A DNA stretch of 64,000 nucleotides. Source: Thoreauomyces humboldtii. Its lineage: Eukaryota > Chytridiomycota > Chytridiomycetes > Spizellomycetales > Powellomycetaceae. The position numbers were made by a program, and so were the translations under genes. The notes beneath the pieces are model-generated. The model saw nothing but the letters and a program-made list of their open reading frames with translations. It had not been told where the DNA came from and made no database searches. Where the stretch lies: positions 1 to 64,000 of the forward strand of contig JADGJA010000002.1 in NCBI GenBank assembly GCA_027596035.1, given 5' to 3'. Positions 10,670-21,904 of this stretch are shown here, in pieces. Each line of letters begins with the position of its first letter. Positions within the stretch are counted from its first letter, which is position 1.

Positions 10670-12885
10670 TCAGTAAAACTTCTTGGTCTTCTCCTCTCCC
10701 ACCCGGCGGAGAAGGCTGACAATCCATGCCGAGAAGCCGCCCAACGCAAACCCAACGGCCCCCGCGGTAAGATGCGAGCTGGTGGACCCACTTGCCGCTT
10801 GTCCTTGGGCCGGGGCGACCTGGTCGCGGCCTGCCTTCTTTGCTTGCAGCTGCGAAAGCGTATCACTTGTCTAAAAGACCCATAGTAGTGAGCAATAGCG
10901 TTATGAGCAGTCAGAGCGGTGCACGAGTACCTTTGATGTATGATCAGAAAGACCCTTGATATCATTGGATAAGACGCCCAACCGCGTGCTACAAAGCACA
11001 GCTCAAGCGTCAGCGTGCGCACGCTCGCATAAGCTACGAATACCAGTGTCCATACATGATAACATCCAGCTTGCTGTCGACATCTCTACTGCCTGAATTC
11101 TTTTCATTATCCTTTGCCGTATAGTCGTGAGGTGTCTTGGATTCACCGAGTTGCTGCTGGATGATGTTCAGTGCCTCGATGATGTGAAATTGATTCCCTT
11201 CCAGTTTCTCGATGGCGTGGGGCTGTGTTCGTTCAATTTAGTCAGGTACAGATGGGCAAGCACATGAAAGCGCCCTTACGTCAAGAGCCTGATCCAAAAA
11301 GCTAGGGTCTTCCCGCTGTACTGCCTGCTCGCGGGCCTGATCAACTTTATGTTCTATGCGTTGGATCAACTACAGGGGAAAAGACGTTTATTCCATGCAC
11401 AAAATGCTCAAAACAAATAAGCGTAACGTACAGCTCGAACGTCTTCGTTGATGTGGAACTCTCCTTCCTTTTTGACATGCTCAGCCTCCCGGGGCCGCTC
11501 GATATGCTAAATGGATGCTGAACATTGGGTTTTGAACAAGGGTGTGAAGGTTTTTGCCGCTGCATACCTGCTTAGGTGGCTGAGGGTTAAGTTCAGAGAC
11601 CGCAAAAGTCATGATATCATGGTCATCTTCGGAACTTTATATGTGAGCTCCTAGAATATGCCGCAACTCTCTTCAAAGTGTGTCTTTTACCGCTCAAGTG
11701 CGCCTCAGTAGCTGCGCTCAAGCCGAAGTGGTAACCGGAGGGCAGATCAATGCCCTTGTGCGTAAAGCATTCCAGGTATGCTTCCCCATGCTGCCTTATA
11801 TCAATGTCCACCTACACGTACAGGTGCAGTGTATTAGTTTCTGCTTTGACCTCTTGGGATAACGAGCTTCGAAGGGTATACCCGCAAAGTTTGATTTGCA
11901 TAAGTAATGCGTGCCCAGACAGGTGCCGGAGTGTTTCGATAATCGCGGAAGCAGCCAGCCATTGACGTTGTTAAGTAATCTCGCCGGTGGGCCATCTCCT
12001 CTGAGCCAGTGTTCATCTGGCCGTAGATGTATGGCGTATATCGCTACAAGCACGTCGGATGTAAGAGCTTTGGCACTGCTCCGGCCGGTCAGCTCTCTCT
12101 TCAGTCCTATCTTACGTTTTCTTGTTGGTCTCCTGTGTCGAAAACAACGGCCAGACCTGAAGAAGCAAAGGCAGTCAGCCTGCGCAACCTTCGAACAACC
12201 ATTTTTTTCGCAAGACCAGAGTTTCTTTTCCCCACCATTCCATTTGTCTCCACTTCCGTACATGGGTCCTATTGGCATCTTGTCTTTCGTGTACCAAAAC
12301 GCAAGTCCTTCGCCGCCCATGTACCCACGACCGTAGACACTGAACGAAAACTCGACCTGCCACTCTTTGTGCGGGTTTGGAGCCTTTGTCCAGATTGCAC
12401 CGCTGTTATCAGGTACACTGGCCGTCAACCGCACATAGTCGGGTGTAAGGATCGTATCTGTTTTCAACGAATGCGTCGTCAGCAGAATGCTTCTGCAGCA
12501 AAAGACTTCTGACAATCCAAGACATCAATCCAGATTCTTCGACCTGAAACTGATCAAATCGCGCGACATTCCGCGCCGTGAACTTCGTCCACTGCTCCGC
12601 CTTTGGAACTTGGAACCAAACGTGTGGGCCACCCAGCCATCTCCGTGGCAAGCAAGCAAGAAACCCCTTAGCCCCTCAGACCGCAGCCAACGTACGTCCG
12701 ATCTCCTCGAAGTATGGAATCTTGGTCTCCTCGTACATGAAGAACGGCTTCTTGAAGACCTGGCGGTAATCGTAACGAGTCCGGGCATTGTCGGGGTCTA
12801 GGGTGGCTGGACTTTCAGCGTGAACGGCGATGCAGTGTGCAAGCAAGGAGATAGCACACAAGAAAGACCCGGACGGCTTCCACAT
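10670..12885 (-). CDS. ERGIC-53/LMAN1-type L-type lectin, ER-Golgi cargo receptor
   Basis: Eleven exons (12885-12696, 12457-12236, 12156-12116, 12043-11882, 11811-11691, 11626-11568, 11506-11432, 11369-11280, 11222-11044, 10988-10931, 10870-10670) give 465 residues. Residues 1-23 are a signal peptide. The L-type lectin domain follows: SVPDNSGAIWTK, EFSFSVYGRGYMGGEGLAFWYT, GSGDKWNGLAVVFDTGD, DFR-like AGCFRDYRN and GYHFGLSAATEAHLSDDHDI. A helical stem leads to one membrane segment (AGAVGFALGGFSAWIVSLL), and the protein ends KKFY. That is a KKxx retrieval signal with terminal aromatic residue, like the KKFF of ERGIC-53. It would carry N-glycoproteins from ER to Golgi in COPII vesicles. The 238-nt first intron holds a long open frame. 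Its first exon has a second copy at 14.75-15.01 kb. Confidence 0.92.
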
Positions 12886-13164
12886 TATTTACGCGGTTCT
12901 TCGGGGGGAGATGCGGCTGCGAAGATGTGGAAGGAGTCGATCTTGTGGGACTGAATGGGAGGGGGGCTTTGCCAAATGAACCACCACCGAAGAATGACAG
13001 GCTGACAGCGGGCTGACAGGTGACGAGGGCCCGAGGGCGGTTGCATGCTGTCAATTGAGCTTCACTGCCTGCCCGAAAAAATACCTGTCAACACAACCTC
13101 CAAAACCCAGTACGCTATTCAACAGACCAAGAGCTCCATCGCCTTGAGCTCCCCTTCCTGATCT
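12886..13164. other. Divergent promoter region of the lectin and unknown-protein genes
   Basis: The left part (12886-12955) is lectin 5' sequence and is copied at about 14.94-15.01 kb. No other motif is evident. Confidence 0.4.
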
Positions 13165-14597
13165 ATGGCACCCGTTCCTGGCAATCAAACTCACCCGTCA
13201 TCGCTTGGCAGAAAGAAACAGAAAGATCCCGTCAGCGTGGACTCAGACTCGGATTGTGTTCCTGAAGGCATGGCCAAACAACCGACGACGGTAATCAAGA
13301 GAGGGCGACCTCAGGGTCGACCGCTCACAAGACCTGCTCCGCAAGGATCTGTCCGACGAGCTCCAACCATAAGCGCCTCGCCTGCCCAGGCCCGGAGCCA
13401 GCCAAGCTTGGTAGAAGAGGAGTCCGACCTCGAATCAATGGCGGATGCTCTCCCGAGCAATCGCATTCCGATCATTCGCGATCCGGAGCCTAGCGAGTGC
13501 GGCGACTCACTGTACGAACAAAGCCTCGAGCGGCGGGTCCGTAGAAGAAGCACAGTTCATATCGTGAGCAAAGACCATCGTTGAGCCTGACCACATTCGT
13601 TCATTTCCAGCTTGGTCCGTCTGTCAGATCCGTGGACGACTTTGAGCGTTTACTTCCCCACATCGGCTTTATCGAAAAGCACGGCTCCCGTCTGGTCTTC
13701 GTTCTCGAACCGACAGCTTGTGTGTACGGTCAGGCTGGTCAGCACCGTTTACTGGATACATCCCACATGTCCCTGCAGGATCTGCTCAAGACATTGGACC
13801 TGGTGCGTTTCAAAGAAGAGTTCAAGTGGGAAGGCCTTATTCATCGGATGTTTGTTTTACTCAGCTGGACAAGAGGAAGCCCACGGAGATCACGATTGGA
13901 TCCAGAACGAGCTTGGGCTTCCACCTCTGCAAGGACCTCGAGGCCAGGCTTGCGCACGAGATCCCAGCAATTCCATGGAAAAACATACTTCCTTGGATTG
14001 ACGATGCTTGCGGTGACAAGGTTAGTGCTTACCGAGACACCTGCCTGATAAAGGTATTGATGCAAGGTTCCCCCTCCAAGCTTCGTCCTGTACGATCTCC
14101 TCCAGGCGCTGGCCCGCCGCGGTTTTGCTTTTTCACCCTCACCGAAGATACAGTCACCCTGATGGAGGGTAATCTTGAGGCAACAAAGCATCAAGTCGAG
14201 TCAGACGAAGTAACCGTGAAAGATATCTTGGAGCTCTTCAGTCCCATTGACGGTAAGCCAACCCCTGAGCATATCGACGCTCAGATATCTTGTGAAATCG
14301 GCCCTCACATTCTGACCCTTCTAGGCGGCCGAGCAATCCCACGGAACGGGTCGAAAGAAAGGGCAATAATCCGGCGCAATCTGTTGTCAAAAGTGGAGAT
14401 TTCGGATGAAGTAACCCCGAAGAGGGCCCTCTTCACTCGAACCGTACAGGTAAGTGCATCAAACGCGTGAGCATGATGATCCACTTGATCCGATCCCAAT
14501 CAGGGTCTTTTGAACCTTCCAGTGGCTGGAGCGCATGTATGGCGTCCCTTGCGCTGAGCGCACCTTCAAGATCATTGAAGAAAAGTCAGAGGCGTAG
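13165..14597 (+). CDS. Unrecognised protein
   Basis: Exons 13165-13563, 13611-13802, 13865-14020, 14067-14121, 14154-14252, 14325-14449 and 14523-14597 give 366 residues in a consistent frame. I do not recognise a family. Residues 1-133 are basic and disordered, with an AT-hook-like patch (KRGRPQGRPLTR) and acidic clusters (EEESDLESM), as in nuclear proteins. The remainder looks folded: DDFERLLPHIGFIEKHG, LVFVLEPTACVYG, LLDKRKPTEITIGSR, PWKNILPWIDDAC, PPPSFVLYDLLQALARR and a C-terminal WLERMYGVP. Introns are 32-73 nt (the 32-nt one at 14122-14153 is short). A nuclear or DNA-binding role is only an inference from the basic N-terminus. It sits between the lectin gene and the rearranged lectin/PDK segment. 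Confidence 0.65.
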
Positions 14598-14670
14598 ATA
14601 CGAAGTTGTGTTTGCTGGTTGCGTCCCCAGAGTCGCGGGTTAGGCTTTGGGCAGTAATGTAGAAGAAAAA

Positions 14671-14752
14671 GTTCTCATTGCAGCGGTTCCTCCTCCTTGG
14701 AGAGCCGGCTTAAATGTAGATACGCATCCGTCCCCTATCCCTCCATGCTAAT
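14671..14752 (-). repeat. Duplicated 82-bp copy of the PDK 3' coding tail
   Basis: This segment matches 15014-15095 at 81 of 82 positions (one C/G difference). The right-hand copy encodes the real PDK C-terminus ([16 protein letters not shown]) and stop; this copy is detached from the gene. The two copies lie in direct orientation on either side of the inserted lectin fragment. Confidence 0.9.
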
Positions 14753-15009
14753 CCGATCTCCTCGAAGTATGGAATCTTGGTCTCCTCGTACATGAAGAAC
14801 GGCTTCTTGAAGACCTGGCGGTAATCGTAACGGGTCTGGGCATTGTCGGGGTCGAGGGTGGCTGGACTTTCAGCGTGAACGGCGATGCAGCGTGCAAGCA
14901 AGGAGATAGCACACAAGAAAGACCCGGACGGCTTCCACATTATTGACGCGGTTCTTCGGGGGAGATGCGGCTGCGAAGATGTGGAAGGAGTCGATCTTGT
15001 GGGACTGAA
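14710..15009 (-). pseudogene. Truncated copy of lectin exon 1 fused to PDK tail sequence
   Basis: Positions 14753-15009 are a copy of 12698-12955 (lectin exon 1 and ~70 bases upstream), with about seven differences including one missing G. The Met at 14940 begins the same signal peptide and N-terminus (with H to R and R to Q changes) up to YFEEIG. The frame then runs into the duplicated PDK tail in a different frame and stops at 14710, giving a 76-residue chimera. The lectin splice donor is lost, so it cannot make a lectin. It may be a dead fragment or encode a small secreted peptide; nothing shows that it is expressed. Confidence 0.85.
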
Positions 15010-15013
15010 AAAT

Positions 15014-15095
15014 GTTCTCATTGCAGCGGTTCCTCCTCCTTGGAGAGCCGGCTTAAATGTAGATACGCATCCGTCCCGTATCCCTCCATGCTAAT
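15014..15095 (-). repeat. Original PDK tail, right copy of the 82-bp direct repeat
   Basis: This is the functional partner of 14671-14752. It contains the last codons and the stop (TGA at 15018-15020) of the PDK gene. The inserted lectin fragment begins five bases further on. Confidence 0.9.
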
Positions 15096-16547
15096 GAGTC
15101 TTAAGTCCCCGCCAAAATACCGTGCATACAGTCTCGTGATTGGTAGCCCGTAGCCGTATCTAGACGACAAACGTGTCAATGAAAGTTGCGGCATTGCTTG
15201 TATCGCTGTCCAAACTCACCCTGCCATCGGCGCGCGATAATCTTGCCGACTGTCCTGATCCTCCAAAAGCGGGTTCTCGGCCGTAGTGTACATGTACGTC
15301 CAGATCAAGGGCATGCCACTCCTTGGGATGCCGCCTCCCTCGTCACTGATCTTGATGGTAATGTCTTCCTTTCCCTCCGCAACGACTACTTTAATCTCGG
15401 GCCACTCTTCGCAATCGACGCCGTATCTTTCCACCACGGCACGCAGCGAATTCTTGAGAAGCTCAAAGAGCATGTGGTGTAGATGCGACGGAACATACAT
15501 GAACTCCACATCCGTCTTGCCGAGGAGCTTGATCTCGGGTCCGCCCCAGACCCCATAGTAATCCTGACATATCGTCCGCGCATCCTGCGCGGCTTCCCAT
15601 GCTATTTGCCCGAGGTTCGTTTTCGTGCAGATGATACCAACGTAGTCTTCTGCGCCGGGTGGTGGGTTCTTCGAGGACTTGTTGAGGGTAACGGTTTGCC
15701 CGATGAGCATGCGGATGCCGATACGCGACATGTAGAAGCGGTCGAGGAAGGACTGAATGGCAGTTGGTAACGGAAGTGGGGTTCCGGTGGCGTTTTTGAG
15801 CATAGGTGAATTTGCTTTGTACCAGTGCTCTTTAAGTTCCAGCACGCCTTGCGCTGGAGTCCAGGAATAGAAAGTGAGTAACCGAGAGATTGTTCAGCAA
15901 TCTCACACTTGCTGTGCCTACCGACAGTTTTCACAGTTGGGTCGTGCCTTCGTTTGATTCCCTCTATGCACTTTATGAAGTCTGCGTTCCACGCATCGAG
16001 CTCAGGTATCTCGTTACAGTTGGTGCTAGGGTTGAAATACCGCAAGCCTGCACGATGGATGAGTGAAGGCTGGGGGCGGAAAGGACAACACGCATGAAAG
16101 TGATTTCCCCACCTTTGTCCTCCGATCCCGCAAGGTTCTTGTTCATACTCTGGAGGGTTTTTATAGGAACCCCGTAGTCCTCCGGTTGCGGAAGGTTCGT
16201 CAAATCTTCAAAACTTTGAGTGTACCAGTCCTTCACGCGTCTGATGCTGGGCATGTCTGAAAGGCCGTGAGGAAGGTTTTCGAGTTCGACAACGCGATGC
16301 GCCAGTCGCACGGGCAGTTCGTGTTGAACGAATTGGTTGCCTCGGAGAATGGTCATGGGCGAAGGACGGTGTCCTGCACAAGGAGAACTGCCATTGAGTC
16401 CGGCTTCCAGCTTCATCATGCAACATGCTCACTGAATAACAGCTACATACCGAACTCCACAAACTGTTTCAGCGAGACTGGCGTTTGAGGTTGGAGGGCC
16501 AACCGCTTCACCTGCTCGAGCAGCTTTGGGGGAAATTTCGTGACCAT
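15018..16547 (-). CDS. Mitochondrial PDK/BCKDK-type protein kinase
   Basis: Exons 16547-16451, 16373-16113, 16047-15922, 15853-15220 and 15159-15018 give 419 residues. These kinases phosphorylate the E1 subunit of pyruvate (or branched-chain keto acid) dehydrogenase in the mitochondrial matrix and turn it off. The N-terminal helical domain has [21 protein letters not shown] and [14 protein letters not shown]. The C-terminal GHKL ATPase fold has the N-box [14 protein letters not shown], the G1 box SDEGGGIP, and [20 protein letters not shown] with [11 protein letters not shown] at the end. Pyruvate dehydrogenase kinase is the likelier assignment, since GYGTDA and the PDK-like N-terminus match, but BCKDK cannot be excluded. 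Its 3' UTR now runs into an inserted copy of the lectin gene's first exon. Confidence 0.92.
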
Positions 16548-16881
16548 GGCGGCCACAGAGAACAACGATAGGGCGGGCTTTGATCAGTTACACGATAATA
16601 CAAGGAGGAAGATCTTGCACGAAAGTCGAGGGCTTGTCAATGAATATGGAAAGACGAAGATTAGCGCTTAGGGTCGAATGGGTGTGAATGGGAAACCACG
16701 CGCTCCTCGCAACGGACGGATGCATGATGCATCTCATCTTTCCCAACGTCATAGCTGAAAGCTGTCGAAGTCTGACTGATCTCAGACCTCATTAACTGGA
16801 ACAAGTGAACTCAAGGCCCTAGTAGCAACACGCAGAGCGACGTGGTTCATGCTTCAGGCGTAGATCCAGAATATGTAGTCG
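16548..16881. other. Intergenic region between PDK and the helical-repeat gene
   Basis: Both flanking genes are on the minus strand, so this holds the PDK promoter and the 3' end of the next gene. I see no feature in it. Confidence 0.4.
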
Positions 16882-19800
16882 TCAGCCTTCGGCGGCATCC
16901 TCGAACCACGCAAGAAAGCCTTGAGCCACGTCTCGCCGACCGACCTCCTCGCCCTCCTCGCCCTCGCTAGCCCCTCCCTTTCGCAGACAGAGCACCCTCA
17001 CAAGCACCTGGTCTCTGACAATCACCATCCCTTGAGCAACGCTCAGTCCTCCTCCCTGCATCTCCGACTCCAGTTCCTGCAGGATTCGACTGGTCGGCAT
17101 CAACCGCTCTCGGGCGGCTCGAACCGCTTTTCTCCATCTCGCGTGTCCCTTCACGCCAACTTCCTCGTCGTCGGCATCCGAAGATGGCGCTGACGAGCCA
17201 CCGCCAGCTTCTTCGTCGTCCTCGGGCAACGGGAACGGTGCCAGACATTCCATGAGAAGCCCTGGATCCAGAGTGAACACCCGTTTGAGGATAGGGTGCA
17301 GGTACCGCCGGCGTCGCGGTTGTCTGACATACCCGCCGTTGCCCTGCCGCGGCAGACCCGGCAAAGGGAAAAGATGGCTAAGAAGCAGCATGGCAGCCGC
17401 CCGGAGTCGAGGACGGAGGAACAGGGCGTGGTTTGGGGCGGCGGGAGTGACAGCAGCCAAACGTCGCGCGGGAGAAGGAATCCACAACGAACTCTGCATG
17501 CCCGTGTCGGTCGTGTCGGGTCGCGCGGCGGGGTTGGTTGTCTGCGATGACACCGAGGCGGCGCGCGGACGGGTTCGACGCTGGACCGGCGAGGGTGGCG
17601 ACGAGGCTTGGATACTCGATTCGTTCGCCCGTGTTCGCTGCTCCGAGAGAGACACGGTACCAGCCACGGATCGTTCCTTCCACAGCGTGGCCCTTTCCAG
17701 TGCTTCCCTCGCACCGCTCAACCTCCGCTCCAGGGGTGTCGGGGTCGAGGTTGAAACCCGCGACGAAGACATGAAATGACGTTGCGGATGCTGGTGGCTA
17801 CGGGCAGATTCCTCATCGGCTTGTACGTCTTTCCGCTGTAGCTCCCGCCGTCGCTGCAGTTCGTGCTCGTGGCGTTGCAATGCATGGTCTACTCCATCAT
17901 CTTCATAGTCGACATGATCGGATATCACCACGGGTGGGATGCGCGCCGCTGGTTTTACGCGTGCTTTCTGCTTTTGCTGATTATCGTCTCTCGGGACCAG
18001 GAACGCATCGCCATTTCCCCGATCCCAGAAATCTTCGCTGGGATCTCCCTCCTCGTCCATAATTTCGCTCAAATACATCCAGCCATCCGTTGGGTGACGC
18101 CGCCGTGGTGATGATGGTCTGCCTCGGAATCTTGTTGGATCAGGGGATCGATGCAATCCATGTTCCACCGCTTGGTTATGGTGCGCCATGCCATCGAAGC
18201 CATGTCGGGATTCTTGAAACTGGGAATACTCCATATCTTCAAGAAAGTGTCGCTGTTCAGATGCTGCAAGATCTCGTCGTAGACTTGCACTATCAGGCAA
18301 TCGCTGCGGTCGATGCTGCGGCGCTGCTACGGGTGGCGCGAGATCACGTGGATGATAGGTGGGACTGGAAAATACTCGCCTCACAGCTGCGTCAGGAGCC
18401 CGAGCATCTGAAGCACGATTGTGGGGAAGCTCCTGCCCATGCGAAGGTTGTATTGGCTCTCTCCTATCGGTGAAGACAGGCCTGCCAAGCAGCGTCGGTG
18501 CCAGCTTGGTGACCTCGGATTGCATGAACGGGGCCGCAATTTGGCTTGCTGGCCCATCGTAGTTCGTCCGTTCGTGAGACTCTTGCCGAATTGGCTCCTT
18601 CGATCTTTGAATATCTGTGCTGCCCACCGGTTGGTTCTGCGGTATTGGGTGTTGCGCCGCCAGAGCAGCACGCATTGCCAAACGCGTCCTCGCCTCCTGA
18701 ATTTCCCTCTCAACTTCCAATCTCGCTTCGATCCCTATAGTTCTTTCAGGTGCCAAACGGGAATTCGGTGGTTCCGCTAGTAACAAATTTCGTAGTACAG
18801 GCTGCTTAGGCACGCCTCGCCCCACGCTGTTTCGAGTAACTACTGGCGGTTTCGAGGGGCTCGTCGAACTCCGTGCCTTAGGTTGATGCGAGACATGCAC
18901 AGAGGATGCGTGCTTCGCAGATTGGGTCCGCGGAGCCGGGCGTCGGGAACCTGCCGTAAGGGTCACTGCCGCAGGCACTCTTCTCGAAATGCTCGCTGCG
19001 TTCGACAAAGCGGGCGCCCTGTTCGCAGCCACAACTGCACCCCTGGCAGTCAGCCCTTTTCCTGTATGCGACATCCTTGCAGAAGCAGGTGCCGCGGTTG
19101 CCGGTCCTATTTGCTGTTTTATGGTATTTGCGGACCTGCTCCGGCTGTCCAAGTCTTGTTTCTCAACCGAAACCAATCGAACGCCAGTCGGCTTGGATTG
19201 AATGTCGTGTGAGCTTTTAGTTTCGGTTGACTTGGTCAAGGTTGGTGGATCTGCCGCCATATTGCTCAAGACCTCGTCGCACAGATTACGGATCGTTGGC
19301 TCGTCTTCGATGTCATCGTACGGGCCTCCGCAAACAATAGGAAGTAGAAGTTTGAGAAAGCGAGTATGATCCTGAGATCTCCGTACTGCGTGATCAACTG
19401 CGAATCAGGTGGTTTCCGGGAAGAGCACAGATGTCGCCGCCAACTTACCCTTCAGGAGGTCCCTACACATTATTAGACACCATTTCCGCACTTCCATGTC
19501 CGCAACCTTCCGTAACGCAGTCAAGATGCTAGTGGAAGCTTCAATGGCGTCCGCCGTCCCCAAACTCGTTGTAAGGTCGTCATCCCTCCAGACACTCAGA
19601 ACACCATCCACAATGCTTGTTACGATGCCACTGGCCCCATGTCTATCACTCTCAACGTCGACCTTCATGAGCCCGTCCAGGAGCTCGACCAGTTCGACCA
19701 GAACAGTCCGCGCCTCCTCCACGCCGAAGAGCGGGCAAGATCCGAACACGTGTCTGGCAGCGGCGGCAGCCCACAATTCGAACGTCTCCCGCTCTCGTTG

Positions 19801-21904
19801 CGTGGCAGCCGGCGTCACATTGCCGTCTTCGTTGAAGGAACTGCACGCATCGTGTGCGCAACGAACAATGTAAGCGAACGGATTAGTTGGTTGTTGAATG
19901 GTATTTGAGCCCGAAGTGCAGCGGCCCCGTCGACGATGCCGTACGGAGGGGAAAGCCGGGTGGGCAGAGGCTGAAATGTCACGATGTAGATTGTTAAGAC
20001 AGCGATATGCGATGGCCTGAGCGACAGTCCGGCGGACGCGATGGGAGGTATCATCGAAAAGGGAAAGAAGGCACATGGTAATCTAAGGAAATCAACGGAC
20101 CACGTCAGCTCGCCATGTTCAATTCGATGACCTGGTGGAAGCAGAGCCGGAGCTTGCGAGACTTACTTGCCGATTTTCCGTTCGTGCCATGCCCAGGAGC
20201 CGAATACAAAAGAGTCGTAGCACGGTTTCGGTCTCATTGTCAGGCAGTTTGCCAACCTTGACGTCTCTAATAGGTTCCGGATAAGTTATAGACGCCGAGA
20301 ACCTCGACTTCCTGAGGTCAGTGGTGCCTGCGCTACGCACGTCGTGGCGCCAGCAGGCGGTGACAATTAGCCAACGAGTCAACCAGTGGGGAGTGGACGA
20401 GAAAGGACTTTGGGAGTGTGTTGGCGCCGATGCCAGACCTGAAAGTGGAATTATTCTTATAAGCTTGTTGTTCCTTCAGCCCGAATCCTGAATAAACCAT
20501 GACACACCAATCGACCGCCCCAATTCTGCGCCGCAAAGCCCAGCGATAATCTTTTCGCCGCTTTCCCAGTTGGCTTCTACGCCAAGACACTGCTCCAGAA
20601 CCGGCACAAGTAGAAGATGCACGGCCCTCGTACCCGTCCCCCGCGCTGCTCGAGCCCATTCCAATAAGGTGGTCGCAACTCCGTCCGACACCACGATCGG
20701 CTTCATCTTGGACGAGGACCTGGTTCTTGGAGCTACGACAATTGCGCCAGCAAGGAGGTCGAGCAACGTAGCCACGTGCTTCATGATCCTTCTCAATTCC
20801 CTCAGGTCGGTTCCCTTCCAAGCGTCCGGTGTTTCGTCAGCCGCCCATTGAAGAAGATATTGTTTGATCTCCAAAAGCACTCGAGCACCGGTCGAGGCGT
20901 GCTCGCTACTCCAAATGCACATGCGTAGTACAGGCATGGTACAATGGCGGACGAGAAGTAACGGGTGCGAGAGGAACCTGATGTGATTGGTAACAGCAGA
21001 ATCCAAACTGTCGGATGGCTTGTGCATGAAGGTGGCTGGAAGAAGGTGTACCAAGCTCGAGTAAAGTGCGAGCTGCAAAGTCGAAAACGGATTGACTGAG
21101 AAGGTTAATGAGTATCCTTCTACCTGCTACGCACCCTTAGCTTGAGGGTTCTTTACCTTCTGCGTGGGCTCCTTCCCGATCTGAGTGACTCAAAGCCTTG
21201 AACATCACAGCCACAACGTCTTCCAAGACTTGCAGCCTTTGCTCGAGATCATATTGCACAGTGCCTCGCAGCAAGTTCACCAGTTTCTGGACAAATCTCA
21301 ATAGTGTTCCCGTCGCATACTGCGCCATCGCCTCGCAGACACTCCGCTCCTTGAGGGATCCGGCGGAAGCCAGACGGGACGGCGCATCGAGAATCGTTAG
21401 GATAGCGTTGGTAAAGATGTGCGACAGAGTAGTTGCGATGGGTATCCGCTTTTCCACTACACGTAGCGACGTGCGCGACGTGAGAACCCGAAAGAATACA
21501 CCTTGCTTCATGGTTCTGACGGCACCCGTCCAGGCGACATACAGCAAGAAAAGGATGGAGCGGTGTCTGCTGTTCTCACTGCTTGAAGCAGCTCCTCGTC
21601 GCATGGCACCGAGTGCCGTGTTAATTTCCATCAGCAAGCCTCGGGCTCGAGCAAAGTCGACGTCGTCTTGCGGGCCCTTTGGGTAAGATGTACGTGCATG
21701 GCCGCCAAGGATCCAAGGGGTGACGGTTGCAAGAACACGATCTTCAGCTGCCCTCGTGGAGGAAGCGTCCGCTGTTTTGGACAGTATGTCGGCTAGCAGA
21801 GAGCTGACGAGGGAGGCAGAGAGCCCCGTGGTTTTCGAGGGACGCAAGGGGATACCCAACGGTGCAAGACCCGGTACAAGGCATGGCGCTGTTCCGACGG
21901 TCAT
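16882..21904 (-). CDS. Large helical-repeat (ARM/HEAT-like) protein with disordered middle, family unknown
   Basis: Exons 21904-21157, 21095-20508, 20438-20167, 20082-19449 and 19397-16882 give 1585 residues with all phases matching. Residues 1 to about 760 are Leu-rich helices in pairs (ALYSSLVHLLPATFM, HPLLLVRHCTMPVLRM, DDTSHRVRRTVAQAIAYR, VRKWCLIMCRDLLKG), like an ARM/HEAT solenoid. The middle ~600 residues are Ser/Pro/Arg rich and surely disordered. The last ~200 residues look folded again (FLRPRLRAAAMLLLSHLFPLPG, FLAWFEDA). I do not recognise the family; Vac14 was considered because Fab1 is adjacent, but the sequence does not match. The start is uncertain: the frame is open up to 22201. 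Confidence 0.7.

Noticed and set aside
13165..14597. EME1/MMS4-type nuclease identity
   Set aside because: The acidic/basic N-terminus fits, but the ERCC4-like core motifs could not be found.
14671..15095. Transposon insertion with target-site duplication
   Set aside because: The insert is a fragment of the neighbouring lectin gene with no terminal repeats, and the 82-bp duplication is far too long for a transposon target site.
16882..21904. Vac14 identity for the helical-repeat gene
   Set aside because: Proximity to Fab1 suggested it, but none of the conserved Vac14 sequence is visible.
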